Source: LC029 sp036676475 (GTDB taxonomy: Bacteria > Bacillota > Bacilli > Aneurinibacillales > RAOX-1). From it: a DNA stretch of 64,000 nt. Location of the stretch: assembly GCA_036676475.1 (NCBI GenBank), contig JAKFCU010000084.1:3973-67972 (forward strand). Direction: 5' to 3'. The notes under the pieces were generated by a model that was given only the letters and a program-made list of their open reading frames with translations, did no database searches and was not told where the DNA came from. Position 1 is the stretch's first letter. Each line of letters begins with the position of its first letter. Position numbers and translations under genes: made by a program. This document shows positions 43,455 through 51,872 of the stretch, in pieces.

Positions 43455-44036
43455 CTAGGCCGTTTCCTTGTTTTCGAGCTTCTTTTTCGCTTCTTGAATA
43501 TAGTCATCCGTGGACATGATCACACCGAATATCCCAATATCCCGCAAACCTGACTCATGCATACTTTGATCTTGAGAAGCCGTTCCGTCACTGAGGCAAA
43601 TGACATTATAGCCGTGGTATAACGCATCAGACCCTGTACTGCGGACACATACATTTGTCCATACTCCCGTCAAGACAACGGTATCAATCTTTTCCTCCCG
43701 AAGGAACAGATCGAGATCGGTGTAAGCAAATCCACTATGACGACGCTTCTGGACGACATAATCTCCTTTATCCTCTTCAGGCTGTAATTCAGGAATAAAC
43801 TGGGACCCCCATGTACCTTTAATAGCATGAACCGGCCTAACCCGGAAATCGGCATCGTTTTTGCGATGAGCCTCTTGAATATGTACAACTTGGATGCCTT
43901 GTTCATGAGCAAATTCAAGCAATCTCTCAATGTGGGGAACAATCTCTTCCCCCGCCTCACAACGCAAAGTAGCGTTAGGTCCGATAAAATCATTCAGCAT
44001 ATCAATGACGAGAATGGCATGCTTGTTTCCTCTCAT
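43455..44036 (-). CDS. Isochorismatase-like cysteine hydrolase (amidohydrolase)
   Basis: 193 residues of the cysteine-hydrolase superfamily, whose members include N-carbamoylsarcosine amidase, ureidoacrylate and biuret hydrolases. The catalytic triad is recognisable: Asp in LVIDMLNDF, Lys in VQKRRHSGF, Cys in TGVWTNVCVRSTG. The C-terminal YIQEAKKKLENKETA is an amphipathic helix that could be an encapsulation tail (inference). It lies between the allantoinase-like enzyme and the shell gene, so it is likely a microcompartment cargo that cleaves a ureido or carbamoyl intermediate. Confidence 0.82.
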   Translation of the reverse strand: MRGNKHAILVIDMLNDFIGPNATLRCEAGEEIVPHIERLLEFAHEQGIQVVHIQEAHRKNDADFRVRPVHAIKGTWGSQFIPELQPEEDKGDYVVQKRRHSGFAYTDLDLFLREEKIDTVVLTGVWTNVCVRSTGSDALYHGYNVICLSDGTASQDQSMHESGLRDIGIFGVIMSTDDYIQEAKKKLENKETA

Positions 44037-44054
44037 GTCGACAACCCCTTTACC

Positions 44055-45464
44055 TTAATATTTTAACTTTCTGTCCAATTGTTGAATGGCCTGACGCTTG
44101 GTAAATTCTCCATAGCCTGGCTGACCGACAACTCCTTTTCCGTCTTCATATACCACCTGGCCGCGGACAAGCGTCATCACGGGCATGCCCTTCAGCTTGA
44201 TGCCATGCAGTGGATTGTATTTGGCCATGGAATAGGTTTTTTCCTGATCGATAACCCCTTCCTTCTCCAAATCAATAATTGTAAAGTCGGCATCACTGCC
44301 AATTTCCATGGCTCCCTTTTTGGGATAGAGGCCAAAGTGGATTGCGGCATTCCGGCTGGTCACTTCTACGAATCGGGATAACGATAGTCTTCCTTTATTC
44401 AACCCTTCACTGATAAGAATAGGAATATTCGTATCCACTCCCGGAATTCCAGGGAAGCTATTCCAAATCGTGGAATCCTCTGCTGCCTTTTCTGTCGGTA
44501 TTTCATAGGGGGCATGATCCGTCCCCACGAAATCGATCGTTCCATCCGCCAAAGCAGCCCAATGAACTTCATTGTCTTCTTTTCCGCGAAGGGGCGGAGC
44601 GATTTTAGCAAAGGTCCCATACTTGGTCATTGATTCCTGAGCATTCAGCATAAGATAATGCGGACAGGTTTCCGCGGTAATCTTCACTCCGCGTTTCTTG
44701 GCATTCCGGATGACTTCCGCTCCTTCCTTCGTACTCATATGAACAATATGAGCGCGTGCTCCTGTCTCCTCTGCATAGCTCACAATGAGTTCAATTGCGA
44801 CCTTCTCGGCTAAGGCTTTCCTTGCTTCTGCCCATGCCGGTCCATCCATTCTGCCTTCTTTTTTCAGCTTCTCCGTATAAAAACTGCAAATGTCATAGTT
44901 TTCGGCATGAACACCGACAGGCAATCCTGTTTCGGCAACCTTATAAAAGATCTCAAGCATTTCGGCATCGGATACTCTAGGGAAGGTAGGAACGGAAGGT
45001 GTCATATAGACCTTAAAGGAAGTAACTCCTGCTTCTGCCTGCCCCCATACATGATCAAGCCATCCTTCACGAACATCTTCTCCAGTCATCCCTCCCCAGA
45101 AGGCGAAATCGATGTAGGCTTGCTCCATAAGCGGATTCAATTTGGCATAGAGGCTATCTTCACTGCGAACCGACGGCTTACTGCAGCATGGCATATCAAT
45201 GATCGTGGTAATCCCACCCGCTGCTGCTGCCATCGTTCCCGTAGCAAAAGTCTCCCGATGGGTAAAACCAGGATCCATGAAATGAGTGTGAGGATCAATA
45301 CATCCGGGTACCACTAGCTTTCCGTCTACATCAATCGATTGTTTTGCCTTAATCCCATCAACGGAATCAATGAACCCTACTATTTTTTGATCTTTTACGA
45401 GAATGTTGGTTCTTACCTGACGATCACCTTGTGGAATACTCGCATTTTTTAAAATTAGGTCCAT
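44055..45464 (-). CDS. Allantoinase/dihydropyrimidinase-family cyclic amidohydrolase
   Basis: 469 residues. The metal-binding motif is GCIDPHTHFMDPG, the carbamylated lysine is in VTSFKVYMT, further ligands are in GVHAEN and RAHIVHMST, and the catalytic Asp is in FVGTDHAPYE. The overall sequence is closest in character to allantoinase/hydantoinases, opening five- or six-membered cyclic ureides. A C-terminal extension after GYGEF (TKRQAIQQLDRKLKY) looks amphipathic and could target the shell (inference). GAGGGGAT precedes the ATG. The gap to the cysteine hydrolase is 18 bp. Confidence 0.85.
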   Translation of the reverse strand: MDLILKNASIPQGDRQVRTNILVKDQKIVGFIDSVDGIKAKQSIDVDGKLVVPGCIDPHTHFMDPGFTHRETFATGTMAAAAGGITTIIDMPCCSKPSVRSEDSLYAKLNPLMEQAYIDFAFWGGMTGEDVREGWLDHVWGQAEAGVTSFKVYMTPSVPTFPRVSDAEMLEIFYKVAETGLPVGVHAENYDICSFYTEKLKKEGRMDGPAWAEARKALAEKVAIELIVSYAEETGARAHIVHMSTKEGAEVIRNAKKRGVKITAETCPHYLMLNAQESMTKYGTFAKIAPPLRGKEDNEVHWAALADGTIDFVGTDHAPYEIPTEKAAEDSTIWNSFPGIPGVDTNIPILISEGLNKGRLSLSRFVEVTSRNAAIHFGLYPKKGAMEIGSDADFTIIDLEKEGVIDQEKTYSMAKYNPLHGIKLKGMPVMTLVRGQVVYEDGKGVVGQPGYGEFTKRQAIQQLDRKLKY

Positions 45465-45521
45465 TCATATCCCCTCTTCTTTTTTCGATTTTACAGTTAA
45501 TAAGGGTAAACGTTTCTAAAC

Positions 45522-46040
45522 CTATTCCTCGTGGAGAAGGATGAGATCGGCAACCTCTCTCAAGCTTTTTTGCTCACGCATAGCCCTTGATCTCAATCGT
45601 CTATATGCCTCTTCCTCGGAAGTCCGCAAACGTTTCATCAGGACAAATTTGGCTTTTTCAATGATTCTGCGATCTTGCAGCTTACTGCTTAGCTTTTGAT
45701 TTTCCTTTACTAGCTGCTCCCTTTCTTTCTTCCTGGCTAAACAAACTTCTACAATACTCTTTAATAGATAACCTTTACATGACGAATCAATAATTCCCAT
45801 ACAAGAGTGCAAATCAACGGTCTCCATCGTATCTTCAGCTACCTGATCACTATAGAGAATGGGATAACTAAACTGGGATGGATATTTCTCCAAAGAAAAG
45901 ACATCCACGATGGATAAATCATCATTCATTCGACCTTCTGCTGCACTTGATTGTATAACCAGATAGCCCAATGCGGTTAATTCCTTCCCAAGATGGTCAT
46001 GAAATTCCGGCTGAGAAAGACAAAGATTAATTTGCTTCAT
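45522..46040 (-). CDS. ANTAR-domain antitermination regulator
   Basis: 172 residues. The N-terminal ~110 residues form a degenerate receiver-like domain without a clear phosphorylatable Asp-Met-Pro motif. A coiled segment leads to the ANTAR domain (LQDRRIIEKAKFVLMKRLRTSEEEAYRRLRSRAMREQKSLREVADLIL), which binds paired hexaloop RNA hairpins to prevent termination. No clear dual-hexaloop site was found in the operon, so the RNA target is open. Its place inside a microcompartment operon suggests control of that operon. Confidence 0.88.
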   Translation of the reverse strand: MKQINLCLSQPEFHDHLGKELTALGYLVIQSSAAEGRMNDDLSIVDVFSLEKYPSQFSYPILYSDQVAEDTMETVDLHSCMGIIDSSCKGYLLKSIVEVCLARKKEREQLVKENQKLSSKLQDRRIIEKAKFVLMKRLRTSEEEAYRRLRSRAMREQKSLREVADLILLHEE

Positions 46041-46141
46041 CCTATCGCCCTACCCCATTTTATTCTCTCATTTCTTTATCTATCGTTAGCTTCTAGTTTT
46101 ATAGTCTCTACATAATTTTTACTCATCAAGAAGATAAAATA

Positions 46142-47476
46142 TTACAAAATCATGCCCGGTAATTTAGCCAATAATCGTTGAATCGCTTTATTGCTTTCTT
46201 TTAGAATCACCGATTCATCCATGGTCCTCATCTTGCGGTTTTCCATCACGACTTTTCCATTAATGATTGTCGTTTCTACATCTGCACGTGTCGCAGAGTA
46301 TACGATACGAGAAATAGGATCTGCTCCAAAAGATGGATACATATGAAATCCATTCAGATTAAGAATGGCTATATCCGCTTTTTTTCCTACCTCTATGCTT
46401 CCAATTTCATGATCCAGTCCCATGGCTTTCGCTCCTCCTATAGTGGCCATGCGAAAAACCGTTTTAGCATCCATACAGGTTGGACCATGATGCGGCTTAT
46501 GAATAATAGCTGCTAAACGCATTTCATTTAACATATCAAGATTATTATTGCAAGGTGCTCCATCTGCTCCCAAACTGACAAAAGCCTCTCTATCCAGAAG
46601 TCCTGGAATATCGGCTACACCCGATGCTAGCTTGAGGTTAGATCCCGGGCAGTGGCTAACCTTCACTCCACGTTCTCGGATGATTTTCTTTTCTTCTTCA
46701 TTTAACCAAACACAATGGGCCAGGATGAGGCGGGGAGTGGCTAATCCGATGTGATCGAGATACACGACATTTCGCATTCCACGCTCTCTTTCTACCAATT
46801 CAATTTCTCCCTTGTTTTCCGAAGCATGGGTGTGGACACGAACCTGGTATTGTTGTGAAAGTTTGCTTACTTCTACTAACAAATCCTCCGTACAGGAAAC
46901 AACAAATCGCGGGCAGAAAGCATATTGAATTCTACCGTTGTCATAGTTGTTCCATTTCTCCAACAAATCTACGCTAGCTTGAATCGACTCGTTTGTTTTC
47001 TCCCGCAGCCTTTCCGGCACATCATCCCCTTTATCCATCATCACCTTCCCTGACAACACTCTCATTCCGCTTGTTGCCATCGCCTGGAAGGCTTCATCGG
47101 CAAAATGCACGGTTTCCATATCTACGATCGAAGTAGTTCCGCTTTGGATTAATTCTCCAATTCCTAACATAGCTGAATAATAGCTAGATTCTGCATCATG
47201 TGCTGCTTCCAATGGCCAGATTCGTTTCTTCAACCAGTCCATTAGCTCTAAATCATCCGCTTGCCCACGAAACAGTGTTTGGCAAAGATGAATATGCGTT
47301 TGGATAAACCCCGGTATCACCGTTCGATGACTTGCATCAATCACTTTATCTGCTTGGATCTCACCCAACTTGCCAATCTGCTTGATCCGATCATCTTCAA
47401 TCAGGATATCCCCTTCCAGAACCTCCTCGTGCGCATTCATGGTCACTAATTGGGCATTGCGAATCAAGATTTTCAA
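46142..47476 (-). CDS. Amidohydrolase of the guanine deaminase / 5'-deoxyadenosine deaminase (TrzN/AtzB) group
   Basis: 444 residues from TTG at 47476 (GGGAGG 8 nt upstream). Metal motif GFIQTHIHLCQTLFRGQADD, second site VHTHASENKGE, HCVWLNEEEKK and SLGADGAPCNNNLDMLNEMRLA are characteristic of purine/pterin/triazine deaminases. Specificity cannot be read directly, but the purine riboswitch directly upstream favours a purine such as guanine (inference). It is the first gene of the microcompartment operon; 101 bp separates it from the ANTAR gene. Confidence 0.82.
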   Translation of the reverse strand: MKILIRNAQLVTMNAHEEVLEGDILIEDDRIKQIGKLGEIQADKVIDASHRTVIPGFIQTHIHLCQTLFRGQADDLELMDWLKKRIWPLEAAHDAESSYYSAMLGIGELIQSGTTSIVDMETVHFADEAFQAMATSGMRVLSGKVMMDKGDDVPERLREKTNESIQASVDLLEKWNNYDNGRIQYAFCPRFVVSCTEDLLVEVSKLSQQYQVRVHTHASENKGEIELVERERGMRNVVYLDHIGLATPRLILAHCVWLNEEEKKIIRERGVKVSHCPGSNLKLASGVADIPGLLDREAFVSLGADGAPCNNNLDMLNEMRLAAIIHKPHHGPTCMDAKTVFRMATIGGAKAMGLDHEIGSIEVGKKADIAILNLNGFHMYPSFGADPISRIVYSATRADVETTIINGKVVMENRKMRTMDESVILKESNKAIQRLLAKLPGMIL

Positions 47477-47513
47477 TGGATCAGCCTCCCTCAATGAGAA
47501 TAATCTATTAGTT

Positions 47514-47556
47514 AAAAAAATCTCCTAACTATGAAAAGTATTCATAGTCAGGAGAT
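47514..47556 (-). terminator. Terminator / expression platform of the disrupted purine riboswitch
   Basis: Minus strand ATCTCCTGACTATGA...TCATAGTTAGGAGAT (14 of 15 paired) followed by seven T, 38 nt before the amidohydrolase start. Its 5' arm is the 3' strand of the aptamer (P3/J3-1/P1). Confidence 0.85.
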
Positions 47557-47559
47557 TTA

Positions 47560-47914
47560 TAAAATCGGGCGTAAAACCCCTATCCCTTTAGGGTAGGGGA
47601 TGTAAGCCTGAAATACACTGCCCTAAGGCAGGTGGTGCGTATCCTTATGCTGTAACCACATAAGGAATCCGACCTCACCTCGACAAAGTTAAACAGGCTT
47701 TTTGCATCCATGTCACCGAGCCTTACCTCAGCCCTACTTAAACATGGACGACAGAGCAACGGTCTGGTGCGTCAACCGAAGGTGTCATGACCCATCTAAC
47801 ATAGCTAGAGTTTCTCCTAACTGAGTCTGGTGAACTTACCCCGAAGAGGACAAAGCTAAAGATCATGTGACTTCTTTTCAGAAGCCACGATGCCTTTAGG
47901 CTCGTGGTAGTTCA
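47560..47914 (+). mobile_element. Non-autonomous IS200/IS605-superfamily-like element with a HEARO/omega-RNA-like structured RNA (355 bp)
   Basis: There is no open reading frame, but extensive structure in plus orientation. Stems include CCCCTA-t-CCC-TTTA-GGG-TAGGGG (47577-47599), CTGCC-CTAA-GGCAG, CCTTATG...CATAAGG and a long-range GTGAACTTACC/GGTAGTTCAC stem (47829/47905). This encloses TTCT-TTTC-AGAA and CACGA-TGCC-TTTA-GGC-TCGTG hairpins. The right end GAAGCC...TTTAGG...GGTAGTTCAC is like IS605-type right ends. No target duplication is seen, as expected for this superfamily. Orientation and the omega-RNA identity are inferences; a plain palindrome-associated element is the alternative. 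Confidence 0.6.
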
Positions 47915-47979
47915 CGGTCCCTGGTAGAAACTTCCGAACCCTATTTCCGGAATTATAACGACAATATATCATTATCTTT

Positions 47980-48008
47980 ATATTAGCATAAAATGGTTAT
48001 TTTTTCAA
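47980..48008 (-). promoter_or_regulatory. Sigma-A promoter upstream of the split riboswitch
   Basis: Minus strand TTGAAA (48003-48008), 17-nt spacer, TAATAT (47980-47985); start of transcription expected near 47973, just before the aptamer. Confidence 0.7.
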
Positions 48009-48069
48009 TATTTTTAGAATTATAAATAACGGCTGTCTCATTATTCTATGAGAACCCTGCCTTTTGAGG

Positions 48070-48127
48070 AATTGCGCGAAATTTATCCTTAATTGAGCGA
48101 AATCCGCTTTAATTGCGCGAGAGACCC
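48070..48127. repeat. Short tandem repeat, period 20-22 bp
   Basis: Three units of the type AATTGMGCGAAAT...CYTT at the 3' end of the CHRD gene; the same kind of array as 12355-12446 but with different bases. Confidence 0.6.
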
Positions 48128-48130
48128 CTG

Positions 48131-48538
48131 TTAATCCCTTCGACTAATTTGACCACGAACTTCCCCATTCCGATTTTGGGTCGTATGGACATTCACATAG
48201 GCATTACCCGATCTCATTTCACGAATTAACGCGCCTAAAGATCGCCCACTAAGCGGTCCTACTAAATCATCACGAGTGATGGTTCCAGTAACTACCCCTC
48301 TTCTAACAGATACGGGACGCGAGAGAGGCCCAGCTAAGAAAACAACCACAGGCCCATTTTCTCTCCTCCCGCCAACATGAATATGGGCTTCTACAGCATT
48401 CCGGATATCTTCTACAATTAAGCGGAATCTAATGCTTCTTCCATCCCGACTTACTCTAGCAAAAAAACGGCCGCTTGCATTGGTGGATACCGGTGGAACT
48501 TCGCTTGAACCTCTTAATCTGGCAAAAAACCTTCTCAT
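48131..48538 (-). CDS. CHRD-domain protein
   Basis: 135 residues from ATG at 48538 (AAAGGGGTG upstream). The CHRD fold is evident: GSSEVPPVSTNASGRFFARVSRDGRSIRFRLIVEDI, EAHIHVGGRRENGPVVVFL, GNAYVNVHTTQNRNGEVRGQI. There is no signal peptide, and the protein is very Arg-rich. CHRD proteins are found on spores or in extracellular matrix; the function here is unknown. The ribosome binding site lies in the 3' arm of a long stem (CACCCC.../GGGGTG plus T run) that could also act as the TctA terminator. Confidence 0.85.
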   Translation of the reverse strand: MRRFFARLRGSSEVPPVSTNASGRFFARVSRDGRSIRFRLIVEDIRNAVEAHIHVGGRRENGPVVVFLAGPLSRPVSVRRGVVTGTITRDDLVGPLSGRSLGALIREMRSGNAYVNVHTTQNRNGEVRGQISRRD

Positions 48539-48616
48539 GAAAAACACCCCTTTAACAGTAGATAGATTATCTTATTTCAACGGGGTGAGTTTTGCTTGTT
48601 TGTTAACCTATTATCT

Positions 48617-50143
48617 TTACGCTTCTTCATTAATAATAACGTTTTTCCCTCTCATTTTCAGAATGATCGGGATGATCATCCACAACACAGCTATGATAAG
48701 GAATAAGAGAGAGACTGGCTTTTGTAAAAAGATCATGAAATCCCCGTTCGAGGTTGTCAATGCTCTGCGCAAATTATTTTCAATCATCGGTCCCAACACC
48801 AAACCCAGTACAAGAGGTGCCACTGGAAAATCATTTTTGGTCAGAAAATACCCTATGACGCCACATGCGATTAACAGCATTAAGTCAAATGTAGTAAACT
48901 GAACCGCATAAACGCCGAAGATAGAGATCGCAATTATGATAGGCAACAAATATTTGGCTGGCGTTTCAATGATCTTCGCAAAGATCGTCACTAACGGCAT
49001 ATTTAACACTAACAGCATGAGGTTTCCAATAAACATACTTGCAATCAGTCCCCAGGCTACTTGAGGATGATCCGTGAATAATAGAGGACCTGGCTGAACG
49101 TTGTACATGATAAGAGCCCCCATGAGGATGGCAGTTGTTCCGGATCCAGGGATCCCTAAGGTTAACAGGGGAATCATGGCCCCACCGGATGCCCCATTAT
49201 TCGCAGATTCCGGTGCAGCCACCCCCGCAATGGCACCTTGACCAAATTGGCTAGGATTTTTTGAAATTTTCTTCTCCATGATATAGGAGAAGAAAGAAGC
49301 TAAGGTTGCCCCTGCTCCGGGAAGAATTCCAATGAAAAAGCCAAGAAAAGAACCGCGTAAAATAGGTGCTGTGCTTTCTTTCAAATCTTGTCTGGTAGGC
49401 AAAATCCTTCCAACCTTCGCAATTTCGCCATCCGATGTTTCTTTTTCCAGTATCGTTTTAAAGACTTCTCCTAGAGCAAACAACCCAACAGCAACGGTCA
49501 AGAATTCTAAACCGGAATAGAGGACAGGAATATCATAGGTAAAACGGGCAACTCCTGAAACGTTATCCATTCCGATCGTGGCCAACAATAGCCCCATGAC
49601 GGTCATAGCCAGCGCTTTAGTCATCGATCTCCCGGCTAATCCACTTACCGCACATAGACCCAAGATCATTAAGGAAAAATATTCAGCAGGTCCAAAGGAT
49701 AAAGCTACTTCGGATAATGGCTCCGCCAGGAGAACTAATCCTACTAAGGAAACGACCCCGGCTACAAAAGATCCAATAGCTGAAATCGACAACGCAGCCC
49801 CTGCACGACCTTGTTTCGCCATTTGGTAACCGTCTAATGCCGTAACCACCGAGGAGGATTCGCCTGGAGTATTCAACAGGATAGAAGTGGTTGATCCCCC
49901 ATACATCGCTCCATAATATACACCAGCAAGAAGAATAATCGAGCTGGCAGCCGCTGATTCAGGATCTAATCCGGAAGTTAAGGTCGCTGTAACGGGAATA
50001 AGTAAGGCAACCCCGCTCATCGGCCCAATGCCTGGCAAAACGCCAACTGCCGTACCTATTAAAACTCCAAAAAAGGCAAATGCAAGGTTTTGCCATTGCA
50101 TTGCAAAAGAAAATCCGTTTGCAAGGAATTGTAAAGTTTCCAT
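48617..50143 (-). CDS. tctA: Tripartite tricarboxylate transporter, large membrane subunit TctA
   Basis: 508 residues with about 12 helices. Signature regions are GTAVGVLPGIGPMSGVALLIP and GGSTTSILLNTPGESSSVVTALDGYQMAKQGRAG near the N-terminus and AAPESANNGASGGAMIPLLTLGIPGSGTTAILMGALIMY in the middle. The ATG at 50143 is 7 nt after AGGAGGTG. The third gene of the tctCBA operon; it imports a carboxylate with sodium or protons. Confidence 0.95.
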   Translation of the reverse strand: METLQFLANGFSFAMQWQNLAFAFFGVLIGTAVGVLPGIGPMSGVALLIPVTATLTSGLDPESAAASSIILLAGVYYGAMYGGSTTSILLNTPGESSSVVTALDGYQMAKQGRAGAALSISAIGSFVAGVVSLVGLVLLAEPLSEVALSFGPAEYFSLMILGLCAVSGLAGRSMTKALAMTVMGLLLATIGMDNVSGVARFTYDIPVLYSGLEFLTVAVGLFALGEVFKTILEKETSDGEIAKVGRILPTRQDLKESTAPILRGSFLGFFIGILPGAGATLASFFSYIMEKKISKNPSQFGQGAIAGVAAPESANNGASGGAMIPLLTLGIPGSGTTAILMGALIMYNVQPGPLLFTDHPQVAWGLIASMFIGNLMLLVLNMPLVTIFAKIIETPAKYLLPIIIAISIFGVYAVQFTTFDLMLLIACGVIGYFLTKNDFPVAPLVLGLVLGPMIENNLRRALTTSNGDFMIFLQKPVSLLFLIIAVLWMIIPIILKMRGKNVIINEEA

Positions 50144-50156
50144 TGTCAATCACCTC

Positions 50157-50612
50157 CTAGTTGAACCATACGGGAAACCCGGGTAAAGATCCTTCTAATA
50201 CTTCTACGAACAGATAATAAACCCCGTAAGAAAATCCACCCGATATAAGGAGGGATTTCCACCATCCTCCCTTTTCCATAACCTGAAACCCAAGAAGCAG
50301 GAAGAGGAACGTTGTGATGACATAACCGATCGTTTCCAGCAATAATCCATAAATGATGGCTCCGATAAGAATAGTAAGAAATTTTTTATAGTCTAATACT
50401 TGCTTAATTTTTAAAAAATCCATATATCGGAAAGTTTCAGAGAATAAACGAAGACTAAGAAGGATTAAAATAATTCCCAAAAACATAGGAAAAATATCAG
50501 GCCCGACACTACTCCCATAAGCACTTGCCGATATTTTCCGGCTCTCTACTACAAACCCAGCACCCAAGACCAAAAAAACGAGACTTGCATATCGATCAAA
50601 TGTTTTGCTCAT
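50157..50612 (-). CDS. tctB: Tripartite tricarboxylate transporter, small membrane subunit TctB
   Basis: 151 residues, four membrane helices, family-typical (FPMFLGIILILLSLRLF, ILIGAIIYGLLLETIGYVITTFLFLL). AGGAGGTG precedes the ATG. Lies between TctC and TctA. Confidence 0.92.
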   Translation of the reverse strand: MSKTFDRYASLVFLVLGAGFVVESRKISASAYGSSVGPDIFPMFLGIILILLSLRLFSETFRYMDFLKIKQVLDYKKFLTILIGAIIYGLLLETIGYVITTFLFLLLGFQVMEKGGWWKSLLISGGFSYGVYYLFVEVLEGSLPGFPVWFN

Positions 50613-50681
50613 GTTGCTGCTTCACCTCCTATGAAAGGAGTTGGAGAAGAGAACCTCTCTTCTCCAACTCAGGTAAATTCA

Positions 50682-51725
50682 TTATTTCGCCATACCAAGA
50701 GCGGCTAACAGTTCCTGCACTTGCTTATTTTGCTCATCCAAGAATGTTGTGAAATCCTGACCATTTTTGAATTCGCTTTCCCAGCCGTTGGCTTGCAACT
50801 CTTTTTTCCAAGCTTCGCTATCAGATAAAGACTTTAGTTTTTCTCCCCAATATTTTGAAGCATCTTCTGACATTTCTTTTGGACCAAACACACCGCGCCA
50901 AATCGTAAATTCAGCATCAACGCCTGCTTCTTTAAATGTCGGAATATCCTTTAGAACTCCACCTAAACGTTGGGTTGAGCTAACGGCAAGAACACGGATT
51001 TTTCCCGCTTTCAAATATTCACCGACACTGGATGCATCTGTTGCAATGAAATCTGCATTTCCACCTAGTAAAGCCGCAATCGCTTCTCCACCACCGTCAT
51101 AGGAAACGTATTTGACCGATTTCGGGTCAATTCCATACTTGAATGATGGTAAGATCGCCACTAGGTGGTCCATAGACCCTGGAGCAGATCCACCTGCAGC
51201 CGTGACTTTGGTTGGATCCGCCTTAATAGCTTCCAACACCGATTTCAAATCCTGATAAGGAGATTCCGCCTTCACTACGATCGCTCCATAGTCGCGGGTC
51301 AACTGGGCTAAAGGGGTTGTATCCGCATATCCATACGGACTGTTTCCTTCTTTTTTAAGATTGTTGATAAGGATAGGTGGTGAGCTTACAAATAGCTTAT
51401 AATCGTTTTTCTTGTCCTGGGTAGCATATTCTGCTAGGAAAACCGCCCCGCCACCACCTGGTTTATTTTCAACTGTCAGCGTTTGGTCCACTAACTTCGC
51501 TTCAGCAAGAATCTTGGCTACGGAACGAGCCGTCTTGTCCCAACCGCCGCCAGCGCCAGATGGTGCCACTACTGAAATTGGCTTTTCCGGATAATTGGAA
51601 GCCTTTTCAGCTGTTGGTTCAGATTGTTCACCAGAAGTTTTTGCTGATTCTTGTGTTCCTCCGCCGCAAGCCGTTAAACTTAGGGCCAATACACTGGATA
51701 GTAGAAGTGCTGTAATTTTTTTCAT
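50682..51725 (-). CDS. tctC: Tripartite tricarboxylate transporter substrate-binding lipoprotein TctC
   Basis: 347 residues with a lipoprotein signal (LSSVLALSLTACGG; lipidated Cys20). The mature protein has the TctC features PISVVAPSGAGGGWDKTARSVA and VENKPGGGGAVFLAEYA, and GSAPGSMDHLVA binds the carboxylate. First gene of tctCBA. The substrate is unknown; relatives take citrate, aromatic acids or other organic anions. Confidence 0.94.
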   Translation of the reverse strand: MKKITALLLSSVLALSLTACGGGTQESAKTSGEQSEPTAEKASNYPEKPISVVAPSGAGGGWDKTARSVAKILAEAKLVDQTLTVENKPGGGGAVFLAEYATQDKKNDYKLFVSSPPILINNLKKEGNSPYGYADTTPLAQLTRDYGAIVVKAESPYQDLKSVLEAIKADPTKVTAAGGSAPGSMDHLVAILPSFKYGIDPKSVKYVSYDGGGEAIAALLGGNADFIATDASSVGEYLKAGKIRVLAVSSTQRLGGVLKDIPTFKEAGVDAEFTIWRGVFGPKEMSEDASKYWGEKLKSLSDSEAWKKELQANGWESEFKNGQDFTTFLDEQNKQVQELLAALGMAK

Positions 51726-51756
51726 AATATCCCCCTCTTTTATTTTTTGTTTAAAA

Positions 51757-51795
51757 ATTTAGAAAAGACAGCTTTGTAATCGCTGTCTTAAAGTT
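51757..51795 (-). terminator. Terminator of the CitB-like regulator gene
   Basis: Minus strand AAGACAGC-N9-GCTGTCTT followed by TTCTAAATTTTT, between the regulator and tctC. Confidence 0.72.
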
Positions 51796-51872
51796 ATCAG
51801 AAACTTATTTATTTTTGTAGTTTTTGGCCATAAGTTGAATAAAGCCTATAAAATTTATTCTGTTCATAAAAA

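Larger units (their letters stand above)
47514..47962 (-). promoter_or_regulatory. Purine riboswitch split by an inserted element
   Basis: Minus strand 5' half (47962-47915): J1/2 TATAAT, 7-bp P2 TTCCGGA/TTCGGAA with loop AATAGGG, canonical J2/3 GTTTCTAC, P3 5' strand CAGGGA and the start of L3. The 3' half (47559-47514): TAAAT, then TCTCCTGACTATGA and the terminator. Joining 47559 to 47915 regenerates CCGTAAAT, the invariant L3 loop, with P3 pairing and the GACTAT ligand strand (C at the specificity position, guanine type). P1 now pairs poorly (about 2 bp), consistent with decay after disruption. Confidence 0.82.

Noticed and set aside
46041..46141. ANTAR-type dual hexaloop RNA before the regulator gene
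   Set aside because: The sequence is AT-rich without two hairpins bearing A1/G4 hexaloops.
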